Shown here in pieces: positions 33,086-42,540 of a stretch of 64,000 bases of DNA. Numbering within the stretch: the stretch's first letter is position 1; each line of letters starts with the position of its first letter. Both the position numbers and the translations under genes were made by a program. This DNA is from JAEUIX01 sp046156035 (GTDB lineage Bacteria > Planctomycetota > Phycisphaerae > Phycisphaerales > UBA1924), in NCBI GenBank assembly GCA_046156035.1, contig JBJXEW010000028.1, forward strand, positions 1-64,000, given 5' to 3'. The notes beneath the pieces are model-generated. The model saw nothing but the letters and a program-made list of their open reading frames with translations, did not search any database and was not told the origin of the DNA.

Positions 33086-34981
33086 ATGTGGAGACTCGTC
33101 GGTGTGCTCGCGCTGGTGCTGGTGGTGCTGGGTGCGCTTGCGCTGGGGGAGCGGGCCCGCCCGCGAGCGGACTATGTGTTCAACAACTCGGGGGATATCA
33201 ACACGCTTGACATCCACCGCATGTCGTGGATGAAGGACCTGCGGATTGCGGGGGCGGTGCTTGAGGGCCTGGTGGCGATGGACGTGTTCAGCCCCGGGCT
33301 GGCGATCCGGCCGGCGGTGGCGGAACGGTGGGAGGTTTCGGCCGACCGACGCACGTACACGTTTTTCCTGCGGGAGAACGCGATGTGGAGCAACGGCCAG
33401 CCGGTGGTGGCGGAGGACTTCCGCCGCACGTGGCTGAGGGGCAGCCTGCCGGACATCGGGCCGGATTATCTGAACCTGTTTGAGTTGATCAAGGGGGTGA
33501 AGGGGTTTGCCGCGCGGCGCGAGGCGGCGGTGAAGGGGTTCGGCGAGGATCGGTCGCTGGCGGGTGAGGCACGCGCGGCGGCGGCGGAGGCGTTGTGGCA
33601 GGCGTGCAAGGCGGACTGGCGGGAGAACGTGGGCGTGCGGGTGAAGGATGAGCGGACGCTGGAGATCGAGTTGGAACGGCCCACGCCGTACTTCTTGCAG
33701 GTGCTGGCGTTCGAGGTGCTCTCGCCGCTGTTCATGGATGTGGTGGAGCGGTATCAGCGGGTGGATGCGACGACGGGGCGCGTGATTCTGGAGAGCGGTT
33801 GGACGAAGCCGCCGAACCTGGTGGGCAACGGACCGTTTGAACTGGCGGGCTGGCGCTTCAAGCGGGACCTGCGTCTGGAGCGCAACAGGCACTACTGGAA
33901 CCCCGGCGGCGTGAATGTGGACTCCATCGACGTGCCCGCGGCGGACGATCCGAACGCGCAGGCGCTGAGTTTCATGTCCGGGGCGGTGGACTGGGTGGCG
34001 GACGTGAGCGTGGACTACAAGCGCGACCTGCTGGCCCGCAAGCGTGCCTACGTGGCGGAGCATCGCGAGTTGTACGAGCGGCTGAAGGGGGAAGGTCTGG
34101 ACCCGGTGGCGATCGATCGGCGTATGCCGCCAGACCCGCGCCAGAACGTGCACGCCTTCCCGGCGTTTGGTACGTACTTCTTCAACTTCATGTGCGGCCC
34201 GACGCTGCCGGACGGGCGTGCGAACCCCTTTGCGGATGCGCGGGTGCGGCGTGCGTTTGTGATGGCGGTGGACAAGCGGGCCGTGTCGGATATTCGCGGG
34301 ATTGAGGAGCGGCCGACGGCGACGCTGATTCCGGCGGGGTCGATCCCGGGGTACCGCTCGCCGCGGGGTGTGGGGTTTGACCCCGCGGGTGCGCGGGCGC
34401 TTCTGGCGGAGGCGGGGCACGCGGGGGGCAAGGGGCTGCCGACGATTGAGGTGCTGATCAACAAGGACGGCGGCCACGACCTGGTGGCGCAGAGCATGGC
34501 GCGAGACTGGCGGCGCGAACTGGGCGTGCAGGTGGTGCTGGCGATCAAGGAGATCAAGGTGTTTCGCGAGGACCTGCGCAACCACAACTTCATGGTCTCG
34601 CGCAGCGGCTGGTTCGGAGATTACACCGACCCGACGACGTTTCTGGACGTGAACCGCACGGGCGACGGCAACAACGACCGGCTGTATTCCAACCCGCGGT
34701 TTGACGCGTTGCTCGATGCCGCGAACGACGAGGCGGATGTGGACAGGCGGATGCGGATTCTGGAGGAGGCGGAGGCCGTGCTGATGAACGAGGATTGCCC
34801 GCTGATTCCGCTGGTGCAGTACTCGCAGTTGTTCCTGTTCAATCCGCACCGGCTGAGCGGCATCAGCCCGCACATTCGTCAGAAGCAGATCGTGGAACTT
34901 GTGGATGTGCTGGGCGACGGCAAGGGCAGCGAGCGTGCCCTGGAGATTGCTCCGGCGGGCGGGGCGTGGGGGGGGCGCTGA
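33086..34981 (+). CDS. Oligopeptide-type ABC transporter substrate-binding protein
   Basis: Family 5 extracellular solute-binding protein, 631 residues, for peptides or similar compounds. It has an N-terminal membrane/signal helix (LVGVLALVLVVLGALALG) but no lipobox. Family landmarks: NSGDINTLDIHRM, LEGLVAMD, LAIRPAVAERWEVSADRRTYTFFLRENAMWSNGQPVVAEDFRRTWLR, VGNGPFELAGWRFKRDLRLERNRHYWN, and PSEP-like LYSNPRFDALLDAAN. It begins 18 bases after fliL and is followed after 3 bases by its permease. Substrate cannot be told from sequence. Confidence 0.9.
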   Translation: MWRLVGVLALVLVVLGALALGERARPRADYVFNNSGDINTLDIHRMSWMKDLRIAGAVLEGLVAMDVFSPGLAIRPAVAERWEVSADRRTYTFFLRENAMWSNGQPVVAEDFRRTWLRGSLPDIGPDYLNLFELIKGVKGFAARREAAVKGFGEDRSLAGEARAAAAEALWQACKADWRENVGVRVKDERTLEIELERPTPYFLQVLAFEVLSPLFMDVVERYQRVDATTGRVILESGWTKPPNLVGNGPFELAGWRFKRDLRLERNRHYWNPGGVNVDSIDVPAADDPNAQALSFMSGAVDWVADVSVDYKRDLLARKRAYVAEHRELYERLKGEGLDPVAIDRRMPPDPRQNVHAFPAFGTYFFNFMCGPTLPDGRANPFADARVRRAFVMAVDKRAVSDIRGIEERPTATLIPAGSIPGYRSPRGVGFDPAGARALLAEAGHAGGKGLPTIEVLINKDGGHDLVAQSMARDWRRELGVQVVLAIKEIKVFREDLRNHNFMVSRSGWFGDYTDPTTFLDVNRTGDGNNDRLYSNPRFDALLDAANDEADVDRRMRILEEAEAVLMNEDCPLIPLVQYSQLFLFNPHRLSGISPHIRQKQIVELVDVLGDGKGSERALEIAPAGGAWGGR

Positions 34982-34984
34982 ACA

Positions 34985-35995
34985 ATGCCCATGCTCCGTC
35001 TGGTTGTGCGCCGCCTGCTGCAACTCCCGCTCATTCTGGCGGCGGTCTTTCTCACCACGTTTGCGCTCGCGTGGGCGGTGCCGGGCAACCCGCTGGAGCA
35101 GAGCGAGGGGCGACGGCCCAGCCCCGACGTGGCCGCGGCGATGAAGGCGCAGTACAACCTTGACAGCCCGTGGCGGTTTCTGGCCACGTACGCGGACAAC
35201 GCCAGTGGAGCGCGGTGGGTGCGGGAGACGCTCTCGGGTGAAGCACGTCGGCGACACGATGCGATGGCGGGCGCCGGCCTTGCGCCTGTGGAGCGGCGGG
35301 TGTTTGATCTGGGACCCAGTTTGCAGTATCGCGATCAGCGTGTGAGCGACATCATCGCGTCGAGTTTGCCCGTGAGCGTGGCTCTGGGAGCCGCGGCGAT
35401 GGTGCTTGCCCTGGTGCTGGGTGTGGGGGCGGGCATCCTGGGCGCGGCCCGCCCGAACTCCGCCGCGGACCTGGCGACGCTCACGCTGGTGTTGGTGGGT
35501 GTGAGCGTGCCGAACTTTGTGGTGGGGGCGGGGCTGCTCTTGTGCTTCGGTGTGCTGTGGCCGGTCTTTCCGCTGGGCGAGGTGAGCCTGAGGGGCATGG
35601 TGCTGCCGACGGTCACGCTGGCGCTGCCCTTCGCGGCGTACATCGCGCGGCTGATGCGGATGAGTTTGATCGAGACGATGTCGGCGGACTTCATTCGCAC
35701 GGCCCGGGCCAAGGGCGTGAGCGAGGCGGGCGTGTTTCTGCGGCACGCGCTCAAGCCGGCGTTCCTGCCGGTGCTGAGTTACTTGGGCCCGGCCGCGGCG
35801 GCCGCGATGACGGGGAGTTTTGTGGTGGAGAAGGTCTTTCAGGTGCCGGGCATGGGGCAGCACTTTGTGAACGCGGTGCTGAACAAGGACCTGTTTTTGC
35901 TCTTGGGCGTGGTGCTGGTGTATTCCACGATGCTGGTGCTGTTCAACCTGGTGGTGGATGTGCTGTACCGGTGGGTCGACCCGCGGATAGCGTGA
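34985..35995 (+). CDS. ABC transporter permease (OppB/DppB family)
   Basis: Inner-membrane permease paired with the preceding binding protein. The 336-residue protein has six predicted helices, including VVRRLLQLPLILAAVFLTTFALAWAVPGNPLE at the start, ALGAAAMVLALVLGVGAGILGA, and the coupling-helix EAA loop RMSLIETMSADFIRTARAKGVSEAGVFLRHALKPAFLPVLSYLGP. The loop between helices 1 and 2 (about 55-110) carries an extended insert. No OppC, OppD or OppF gene is in the window, so the transporter is completed elsewhere. Confidence 0.92.
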   Translation: MPMLRLVVRRLLQLPLILAAVFLTTFALAWAVPGNPLEQSEGRRPSPDVAAAMKAQYNLDSPWRFLATYADNASGARWVRETLSGEARRRHDAMAGAGLAPVERRVFDLGPSLQYRDQRVSDIIASSLPVSVALGAAAMVLALVLGVGAGILGAARPNSAADLATLTLVLVGVSVPNFVVGAGLLLCFGVLWPVFPLGEVSLRGMVLPTVTLALPFAAYIARLMRMSLIETMSADFIRTARAKGVSEAGVFLRHALKPAFLPVLSYLGPAAAAAMTGSFVVEKVFQVPGMGQHFVNAVLNKDLFLLLGVVLVYSTMLVLFNLVVDVLYRWVDPRIA

Positions 35996-36014
35996 CCACG
36001 CCGGGGGCGGTTGA

Positions 36015-36500
36015 TCAGCGCGGGTCGAAGGTGCCGCCGTCGAGCACATCGCACCCCACCATCACACCGACTGCGAACTGGTCGGCCCGCTGCCGCGCGT
36101 CGGTGAGTTTCAGGAGGATGGGGAGCGAGGGGCCGTCAACGGCCGCGGCACCGGCGGCGTTGAGGGTGAGGGTGTTGGCGGCGGTGTCGCGAGCGAGGAC
36201 GGTGCCCTGCACGCGGCGGGGTCGGCCGACAAGGGGCTCGATGAAGCGGCCCCCGGTGCCGGCCACATCCACGCGCCGTGCCTGGACGGTGATGATGCCG
36301 GAGACCTTCTTGCCCAGGCGCGCGGCGAGGGAGTCTGCCGCGGCGGGGGTGGTGCGCAGGTGGAGGGCGTAACTGCTGCCGGTGAGCGTGAGGACGATGT
36401 GGGCGTGCTTGGTCGCCGTGGCGGGCACGATCTCTGCCAGCGTGGCGCGGGCGACGGAGAGGGCGGCATCTGCGGCGGCGGAGGAGAAGGTGGTGGACAT
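36015..36500 (-). CDS. Hypothetical protein
   Basis: A 161-residue, Ala/Thr-rich protein without a signal peptide or known motif. It reads as alternating beta strands (HIVLTLTGSSYALHLR, KVSGIITVQARRVDVAG, RRVQGTVLARDTAANTLTLNAAGAAAVDG), suggesting a small beta-barrel/OB-like fold. It is convergent with the permease and divergent from the NCS1 transporter. Codon use looks like its neighbours, so it is probably a real gene, but I do not recognise a family. Confidence 0.65.
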   Translation of the reverse strand: MSTTFSSAAADAALSVARATLAEIVPATATKHAHIVLTLTGSSYALHLRTTPAAADSLAARLGKKVSGIITVQARRVDVAGTGGRFIEPLVGRPRRVQGTVLARDTAANTLTLNAAGAAAVDGPSLPILLKLTDARQRADQFAVGVMVGCDVLDGGTFDPR

Positions 36501-36628
36501 GGTGCGTGCCTCTCGAGGGGCCTGAATCGGGCGGATCGTACCGCGCTGGATGGCGGAGGACGCGGGTGGACGCGGGCGGGGGCGGCGGTTCTCTCCTCAC
36601 TTGCGGCCTGTCTGACCGAAACAGGCAC

Positions 36629-38122
36629 ATGATGAGCACACTCTCCAACCCGGACCTGGCACCGACCCGCCCCGAGCAGCGCACGTGGAGCACCTGGCAC
36701 ATTGCCGCGCTGTGGATCGGGATGGCGGTGTGCATACCGACGTACACGCTGGCGTCGGGGATGATTCTGCTGGGGATGAGTTGGTGGCAGGCGGTGCTGA
36801 CGGTGATGCTGGGGAACGTGATTGTGCTGGTGCCGATGGTGCTCAACGGGCACCCGGGGGCGAAGTACGGGATCCCGTTCCCGGTGCTGATGCGGGCGAG
36901 TTTCGGGACGGTGGGGGCGAACATTCCGGCTCTGGCACGGGCGCTGGTGGCGTGCGGATGGTTCGGCATCCAGACGTGGATCGGCGGCGCGGCGATCTAC
37001 CAGGTGCTGGGCGCGATCGGGGGCATTGATGTGGTGGCCGATAAGGGGCACGTGCTGCCGCTGATGGGGATCACCGCGTGGCAGTTGGGGTGCTTCATGG
37101 CGTTCTGGCTGATGAACGTGTACTTCATCTGGAACGGGATGAACTCGATCAAGTGGATGGAGAGTTGGGCCGCCCCGGTGCTGATCGCTGCGGGGCTGGC
37201 GCTGCTCACGTGGGCGCTGGTGCGTGTGAGGCAGGAGACGGGTGGTGTGGGGGCGGTCTTCTCGCAGGCGTCGAGGTTTACGAGCAACGCCGAGTTCTGG
37301 GGGGTGTTTGTGCCGCAACTGACGGCGATGGTGGGGTTCTGGGCGACGCTGAGTTTGAACATCCCGGACTTCACACGCTACGCGAAGAACCAGAAGGCGC
37401 AGGTGTGGGGCCAGGCGCTCGGGCTGCCCACGACCATGACGCTGTTCTGCTTCATCGGCATCGTGGCCACGAGCGCAACGACGGTGCTCTTCGGGGAGAC
37501 GATCTCCGATCCGGTGTTGCTGGTGTCGCGACTGGGCTCGGTGCCGGTGATCGTGCTGTCGCTGGTGATGCTGACCATCGCGACCCTGAGCACGAACATC
37601 GCAGCGAACGTGGTGAGCCCGGCCAACGACCTCTCCAACCTGTCGCCGCGTCGCATCTCGTTCCGCACCGGCGGGCTGATCACGGCGCTGGTGGGCATTT
37701 TCATGATGCCCTGGTACCTCTACAACAACCTCGGGGCGTACATCTTCACGTGGCTCATCGGCTACTCGGCCCTGCTGGGGCCGATCGCGGGCATCATGCT
37801 GTGCGACTACTACGTCGTGCGCCGCACGCGGCTGAACGTCGGGGCGCTCTACGACGAGCGCGGCGAGTATTCGTATCGCGGGGGCTTCAACCCCTGCGCG
37901 ATCGTGGCGATGCTGGTGGCGCTGGCCCCCAACGTGCCCGGGTTTGTGAACGCGCTGGCGGTTTCGCGCAAAGGGGAGGCGGTCTTTGCGCCTGTGTTCG
38001 ACACGATCTACGGCTACGCGTGGTTCCTTGGGCTGGGCCTGGCTGCGGCGGTGTACTACGGGCTGATGCGGGCGTGCGGGGTGTGTGAAACCCCGTCCTC
38101 AACGCGTGTCGAGGGGGCGTGA
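36629..38122 (+). CDS. NCS1 family nucleobase/hydantoin/allantoin permease
   Basis: A roughly 497-residue, twelve-helix sodium or proton symporter of the Mhp1/PucI/CodB superfamily. Landmarks: WHIAALWIGMAVCIPTYTLASGMILLGMSWWQAVLTVMLGNVIVLVPMVLNGHPGAKYGIPFPVLMRASFG (helices 1-3), GWFGIQTWIGG, MVGFWATLSLNIPDFTRYAKNQKAQVWGQALGLP, and ANVVSPANDLSNLSP before helix 9. ATG at 36629 or 36632 both fit. A class III aminotransferase gene begins 33 bases later, which suggests use of imported pyrimidines or hydantoins as a nitrogen source (inference). Confidence 0.93.
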   Translation: MMSTLSNPDLAPTRPEQRTWSTWHIAALWIGMAVCIPTYTLASGMILLGMSWWQAVLTVMLGNVIVLVPMVLNGHPGAKYGIPFPVLMRASFGTVGANIPALARALVACGWFGIQTWIGGAAIYQVLGAIGGIDVVADKGHVLPLMGITAWQLGCFMAFWLMNVYFIWNGMNSIKWMESWAAPVLIAAGLALLTWALVRVRQETGGVGAVFSQASRFTSNAEFWGVFVPQLTAMVGFWATLSLNIPDFTRYAKNQKAQVWGQALGLPTTMTLFCFIGIVATSATTVLFGETISDPVLLVSRLGSVPVIVLSLVMLTIATLSTNIAANVVSPANDLSNLSPRRISFRTGGLITALVGIFMMPWYLYNNLGAYIFTWLIGYSALLGPIAGIMLCDYYVVRRTRLNVGALYDERGEYSYRGGFNPCAIVAMLVALAPNVPGFVNALAVSRKGEAVFAPVFDTIYGYAWFLGLGLAAAVYYGLMRACGVCETPSSTRVEGA

Positions 38123-38155
38123 GGGCTTGCCCGCCGGGGCTGTACAATCCGCACC

Positions 38156-39544
38156 ATGTCAACCACCGCCACCATGCCGAAGGCGACACCCACCCTTCCC
38201 CCGTGCGACTTTGTGCCCGCCCGTTACACCGGCCCATCGAAGGCCGAGGTGCTGGCGATGCGCAAGGAATTCTGCACGCCTGCGCTGGTGACGTATTACA
38301 AGAGCCCGGTGATGATGGTGCAGGGGCACATGCAGTACCTGTTTGATGAGACGGGTCGGCGGTACCTTGATGTGTTCGGCGGGATCGTGACGGTGAGCAT
38401 CGGGCATTGCCATCCGAAGGTGATCGCCGCGGTGAACGCGCAGAATGCGCTGCTGCAGCACACGACCACGATCTATCTGCACCCGAATGTGGCGGAGTAT
38501 GCCAAACTCTTGGCATCCACGTTCCCTAAAGAGAGCAACCTCAGCGTGGTGTACTTCGTGAACTCGGGGAGCGAGGCCAACGACCTGGCGATGCTCATGG
38601 CCCGTGCCCACACCGGCAACTACGACCTGATCGCGCTGCGGAACGGGTATCACGGCGGCAGCGCGGCGCCCATGGGGCTGACAAGCCACAGCACGTGGAA
38701 GTTCAACACGCCGCAGGGCTTTGGCGTGCATCACGCTTTGCTGCCGGATCGGTATCGGGGGCAGGTGGGGTATGGCGATGCGGGCGCGGGCCAGAAGTAT
38801 GCCGCGGATGTGCTGGAGACGATCCGGTTCGCCACGTGCGGCAAGGTGGCGGGGTTCATCTGCGAGCCGATGCAGGGTGTGGGCGGTGTGGTGGAGATGC
38901 CGCCGGGGTATCTCAAGGCCGCGTACGAGCACGTTCGCGCGGCGGGGGGCGTGTGCATCGCCGATGAGGTGCAGACCGGCTTCGGCCGCACCGGCGAGAA
39001 CTTCTGGGGCTTCCAGACTGTTGGCGGGCCGGGGGTGCATCCCGACATCGTCACCATGGCCAAGGGCATCGGCAACGGGTGCCCGCTCGCGGCGGTGGTG
39101 ACGACGCCGGAGATCGCCAAGAGCCTCACGAGCCGGATTCACTTCAACACGTTCGGCGGCAACCCCGTGAGCATGGCCCAAGGGCACGCCACGCTGAAGG
39201 TGCTGCTGGAAGAGGGGTATCAGGCGCAGGCCAAGACCAAGGGGGCCAAACTCTTCGCGGGCCTGCGCGAATTGCAGAAGAAGCACGCGCTGATCGGCGA
39301 CGTGCGCGGCAAGGGCCTCATGTGCGGGGTGGAACTCGTCACCGATCGCGGCACAAAGGCCCCAGCCACGGCCCAGTGCGCGGCGGTGTTCGAGCGCTGC
39401 AAGGACTTGGGCCTGATCATCGGCAAGGGAGGCTTCTTCGGCAACGTGCTGCGCATCAAGCCGCCCATGTGCCTGAGCGAGGCGGACATTGAATTTCTGT
39501 TGGAAGTACTGGACGTGGCCCTCGGCGAGGCCGCGCAGGCATAG
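38156..39544 (+). CDS. Class III aminotransferase (AGXT2 / alanine-glyoxylate type)
   Basis: PLP enzyme of 462 residues. Landmarks: YLDVFGGIVTVSIGHCHPKV, NSGSEANDLAMLMAR, RNGYHGGS, the Asp of IADEVQTGFGRTG, and the PLP lysine in TMAKGIGNGCPLAAVV; HFNTFGGNPVSMA and RIKPPMCLSEADIEFLLEVL close the fold. The sequence is nearest to AGXT2-type enzymes, which use beta-alanine, beta-aminoisobutyrate or alanine with glyoxylate or pyruvate. With the NCS1 transporter directly upstream, a role after reductive pyrimidine breakdown is plausible, but no dihydropyrimidinase gene is present here. Confidence 0.88.
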   Translation: MSTTATMPKATPTLPPCDFVPARYTGPSKAEVLAMRKEFCTPALVTYYKSPVMMVQGHMQYLFDETGRRYLDVFGGIVTVSIGHCHPKVIAAVNAQNALLQHTTTIYLHPNVAEYAKLLASTFPKESNLSVVYFVNSGSEANDLAMLMARAHTGNYDLIALRNGYHGGSAAPMGLTSHSTWKFNTPQGFGVHHALLPDRYRGQVGYGDAGAGQKYAADVLETIRFATCGKVAGFICEPMQGVGGVVEMPPGYLKAAYEHVRAAGGVCIADEVQTGFGRTGENFWGFQTVGGPGVHPDIVTMAKGIGNGCPLAAVVTTPEIAKSLTSRIHFNTFGGNPVSMAQGHATLKVLLEEGYQAQAKTKGAKLFAGLRELQKKHALIGDVRGKGLMCGVELVTDRGTKAPATAQCAAVFERCKDLGLIIGKGGFFGNVLRIKPPMCLSEADIEFLLEVLDVALGEAAQA

Positions 39545-39632
39545 GTGCTGGGCGGCCTTGTGGCCCTCCGAGCGGGCCGGCCCGTCGGAGTGAAGCGCCC
39601 CGCGTGCTTGAGCGGCAGTGCCTCGGGCGGAC

Positions 39633-41033
39633 TCATTCCTCGTCGCGAACTTCGAGCGCGATGATGGTCTGATCGTCGCTGGGTTTGGAGCCGGCGCGGT
39701 GGCGTTTGACGGCGTTGGAGACGGCATCGCACACGAGGTCGGGCCCGCCGCGCGTGCCGGAAAAGACGGCTTCAAGGGCCTGATCTCCGAACTGCTTGCC
39801 GGCGGGGTCAAAGGCCTCGGTGACACCGTCGGTGTACATGAGCAGGGTCTGGCCGGGCTCGAGTTGCACGGTGGCCTGGTTGGAGCCGACCTTGTCCATC
39901 ACGCCCAGGGGGATGCCGCCGGCCTCATCGAGTTTGCGCACCTTGGTCTCACCGGCGGTCTTGAGCATCGGCGATTGGTGGCCCGCGTTGGCGTAGGTGA
40001 GCAGGCGCGTCTTGGGGTCGTAGGTGGCGAAGAACGCGGTGACGAACTCGCTGCCCACGCGGCGTGCGAAGAGCCGCTCGTTGAGGAACTCCAGGCACTG
40101 GGCCGGTTCGTTCACGTGCTGGTCTCTCGCGTGCAGGATGGCGTGAAGCATGGCCACCACGACCGCTGCGGCGGGGCCGTGGCCGGAGGCATCGGCGATC
40201 ATCATGGCCCAAGGGCCGCGGCGCTCCAGGTGGGCACCACCCAGGCCCACGGTGATTGGGAGCAGGTCGTAGTAGTCGCCGCCGGCCTTGTCGAAGGTCT
40301 CGTAGCGCGTGGCGACCGTCATGCCGGGAATGTTGGGCACGCTCTGGGGGAGCAGGGCCCGCTGGATCTGGGCGATGTGGTCCACCTCGTGGCGGATCCA
40401 GTCGGTGGCCTCGCGCAGGCGGTTGGCGATGAGCACGTTGTTCATCGTGGTGCCGATGAGGTTGCCGCGCAGGATGAGTTGCTCGAGGTCGGCGACGCCC
40501 AGGCCGCGGGCCTCCTCGTGCATGAGGATGGTCCAGTTGCTGATCTGGCCCTCGACGAGGACGGGGACGGCGATGAGGGAGCCGAAGGGGGCGAAGGCGT
40601 CGCCCATGATCGGGTCGTTCTTGATATTGAGGCCCTGAACCAGTTTGGGCTCGGGCGTCACGGTGAGGCGGCTGAGGAGGCCGCCCTGCTGCACGGGCAG
40701 GTCGCCGGTGCCGGTCCAGGGGTCGCCCATGCGGACGCGTTCTGAGCCGTCCACGCTCATCCAGCGGCTGATGCGGTACTGACCCGCCGTGAGGCCGGCG
40801 GTCGCCAGTGAGATGTAGCAGCGCGGGCCGTAGGCCTTGCGCATGGCCACGATGATCGCTTCGAGGACCTGCTGGGGGCTCTCAGCCCGCGAGAGCGAGT
40901 CGGTGAGTTCCATCAGGACGGGGATGCGCGCGTTGGCGGAAAGGTCCACGAACGGCACGTCCGCGGAGGCGAGCAGAGAAGCGTTGTTGGGCACCGTGGT
41001 CGCTCCCGAGAGGAGTGAAGACGCTGGAGACAT
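39633..41033 (-). CDS. GAF domain SpoIIE-type serine/threonine phosphatase
   Basis: Probable PP2C-like regulator of 466 residues. An N-terminal GAF domain (about 35-210, with MELTDSLSRAESPQQVLEAIIVAMRKAYGP and AVPVLVEGQISNWTILMHEEARGLG) leads to a coiled linker and the SpoIIE phosphatase core: QIQRALLPQSVPNIPGMTVATRYETFDKAGGDYYDLLPI, MIADASGHGPAAAVVVAMLHAIL, ANAGHQSPMLK, LLMYTDGVTEAFDPAGKQFG and PSDDQTIIALEV. Metal-binding Asp residues are visible in GGDYYD, ADASGHG, TDGVTEA and DDQT. ATG at 41033 gives MSPASSLLSG; a longer frame upstream is not conserved-looking. No antisigma factor is adjacent. Confidence 0.92.
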   Translation of the reverse strand: MSPASSLLSGATTVPNNASLLASADVPFVDLSANARIPVLMELTDSLSRAESPQQVLEAIIVAMRKAYGPRCYISLATAGLTAGQYRISRWMSVDGSERVRMGDPWTGTGDLPVQQGGLLSRLTVTPEPKLVQGLNIKNDPIMGDAFAPFGSLIAVPVLVEGQISNWTILMHEEARGLGVADLEQLILRGNLIGTTMNNVLIANRLREATDWIRHEVDHIAQIQRALLPQSVPNIPGMTVATRYETFDKAGGDYYDLLPITVGLGGAHLERRGPWAMMIADASGHGPAAAVVVAMLHAILHARDQHVNEPAQCLEFLNERLFARRVGSEFVTAFFATYDPKTRLLTYANAGHQSPMLKTAGETKVRKLDEAGGIPLGVMDKVGSNQATVQLEPGQTLLMYTDGVTEAFDPAGKQFGDQALEAVFSGTRGGPDLVCDAVSNAVKRHRAGSKPSDDQTIIALEVRDEE

Positions 41034-41166
41034 GGCCAAGGCTCGAATCTGGCCGTGGGCGAGCCGCTGGTTCGGGTCTGTTTGGTCCGCGTCGCCCCCC
41101 CCGGTCCCCGTCCATCGGCGTCTAGGCGACGGAACCGGCAGCGACGCGGCAAACCCGCTCAAACAA

Positions 41167-41240
41167 TGGGCCCGAAAGGAATCGAACCTTCGACCTCACC
41201 CTTATCAGGGGTGCGCTCTAGCCAACTGAGCTACGAGCCC
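41167..41240 (-). tRNA. tRNA-Ile(GAU)
   Basis: Complete cloverleaf on the minus strand, 74 nt. Acceptor stem GGGCTCG pairs with CGGGCCC (one G-U), the D arm is in AGCTCAGTTGGCTAGAGC, anticodon stem CACCC/GGGTG encloses loop CTGATAA with anticodon GAT, and the T arm reads GAAGGTTCGATTCCTTT. Discriminator base A is followed by TTG, so CCA is not encoded. Confidence 0.97.
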
Positions 41241-41296
41241 CAAAGCGTACTGCGGCGAGTATACGCCCCTGTGCTGCGGGCGGAAAGCGCGGCTAT

Positions 41297-42256
41297 CTAA
41301 CGTGCTTGGGCCCGCGGTTCAAGCGTTGGAGCCTGATCGGGCGGGAGCGTGGTGGCGTGGATATCGAACCAATCACCCCACGCGCCCTGATCGCCCGTTG
41401 AGCGCTTCTTGAGGTTCACCCAGTAGTCGAGGTATTCGTACACCACTTCATCGGCGGATTTCCACTCACCGCCCAGGTCCGGGCCGAACGGGCCGGAAGA
41501 GGCGAAGTAGAAATCCCACACGCCCCCGGGCCACTGGATGGAGCGGATGAGCGTGCGGGCCTCGCCCGCGGGGCTGTCGCCGGGAGTCGCTCCCGCGGCG
41601 GAGGGCTCACCGTTGAGTGTGCGTTTGACCGCCTTGGCCGCGGCCATCGCGCCGGGAACGGCCATCAGGGTTTGCAGGGCGCGCTTGCGGAGGACGTTGC
41701 GCAGGGGGAGGCTCTGGCTGCCGCGGGTGCGGCCCGGCTTGAAGGGGGTGAACGTCGACTGGCTGATGCACTTGAAGGCGTTGTAGCCGCGCTCGCGCAT
41801 CTTGTAGATTTCGCCGGCGTCGCTGAGTTCCCAGGAGACGTAGCGGGGCGGGTCTGCCGGGTTGATGCCCGCGAGGCAGTGGTGGTCGTGGCCCTCAATG
41901 TCGATCTTCAGGTAGAGGGGAACGCCGTACTCGGCCATCACATCGGCGAAACGGCGGATGGAGACTTCAAGGGGGTAGTGTTCCAGGCCGTTGCGCCCGG
42001 CGGACTCCTTGATGAAGGAGTTCCAGTGGCGGTGGGAGGGGCAGATCCAGAACGTGGCCTTGGTGTTTTCGGGGCCCACCGCGCAGTTCACGATGGTGAG
42101 GCGCTTGGCCGCCAGGGCATCGGCGAACCGCTTCCGGCCGTCGTCGGCGAGCGTGGGATCGGCCTCGATGGCGACCACGCGGTAGCCGCGGGCGAGGTAG
42201 TAGGCGGTGTCGTCGCCGTTGTGCATGCCGACGTCGTAGACGAGGTTGTCGATCAC
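41297..42256 (-). CDS. FkbM family methyltransferase
   Basis: SAM-dependent methyltransferase of about 319 residues. The SAM motif is VYDVGMHNGDDTAYYLARGYRVVAIEADP at the very start, followed by the IVNCAVGPENTKATFWICP strand and YLKIDIEGHDHHCL, the acidic motif of the FkbM family. The C-terminal half (RTLIRSIQWPGGVWDFYFASSGPFGPDLGG) is unlike most members. A GTG start at 42256 has AAGGA 9 bases upstream; a frame open to 42598 would add 114 Pro/Ser/Arg-rich residues that overlap the divergent gene and is rejected. Targets are often sugars or lipids of surface polymers, not provable here. Confidence 0.85.
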   Translation of the reverse strand: MIDNLVYDVGMHNGDDTAYYLARGYRVVAIEADPTLADDGRKRFADALAAKRLTIVNCAVGPENTKATFWICPSHRHWNSFIKESAGRNGLEHYPLEVSIRRFADVMAEYGVPLYLKIDIEGHDHHCLAGINPADPPRYVSWELSDAGEIYKMRERGYNAFKCISQSTFTPFKPGRTRGSQSLPLRNVLRKRALQTLMAVPGAMAAAKAVKRTLNGEPSAAGATPGDSPAGEARTLIRSIQWPGGVWDFYFASSGPFGPDLGGEWKSADEVVYEYLDYWVNLKKRSTGDQGAWGDWFDIHATTLPPDQAPTLEPRAQAR

Positions 42257-42540
42257 AGTGAGGGGTCCTTGGGAGCGCGGCGGCCCGCAGGAGGTATAGG
42301 GGGTGGGCGGCGGGGCGAGGGGGGCGAGGGGGGCGAAGGCAGGTCGCAAGCGTACGGGGGAGGTACGTGTATCGGCACGAACAGGGGCGGGGTTGGCCGA
42401 AGGGCGAAAGTGGGGGATGCGGCTTCCGAATAGACTGGAGGCCCGACGGGGCGGCACGCTGGGCGCATCCTCCGCTCGGGGTGTGCCGCTGAGCCGCTCC
42501 GCCCGTCCCGCCGCGTCCACCCCTCCCCCGGAGTTTCCCA

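Noticed and set aside
32315..36049. A 1244-codon minus-strand frame opposite fliL and the transporter genes.
   Set aside because: Arg/His-rich shadow of real plus-strand genes, with no start context or motif.
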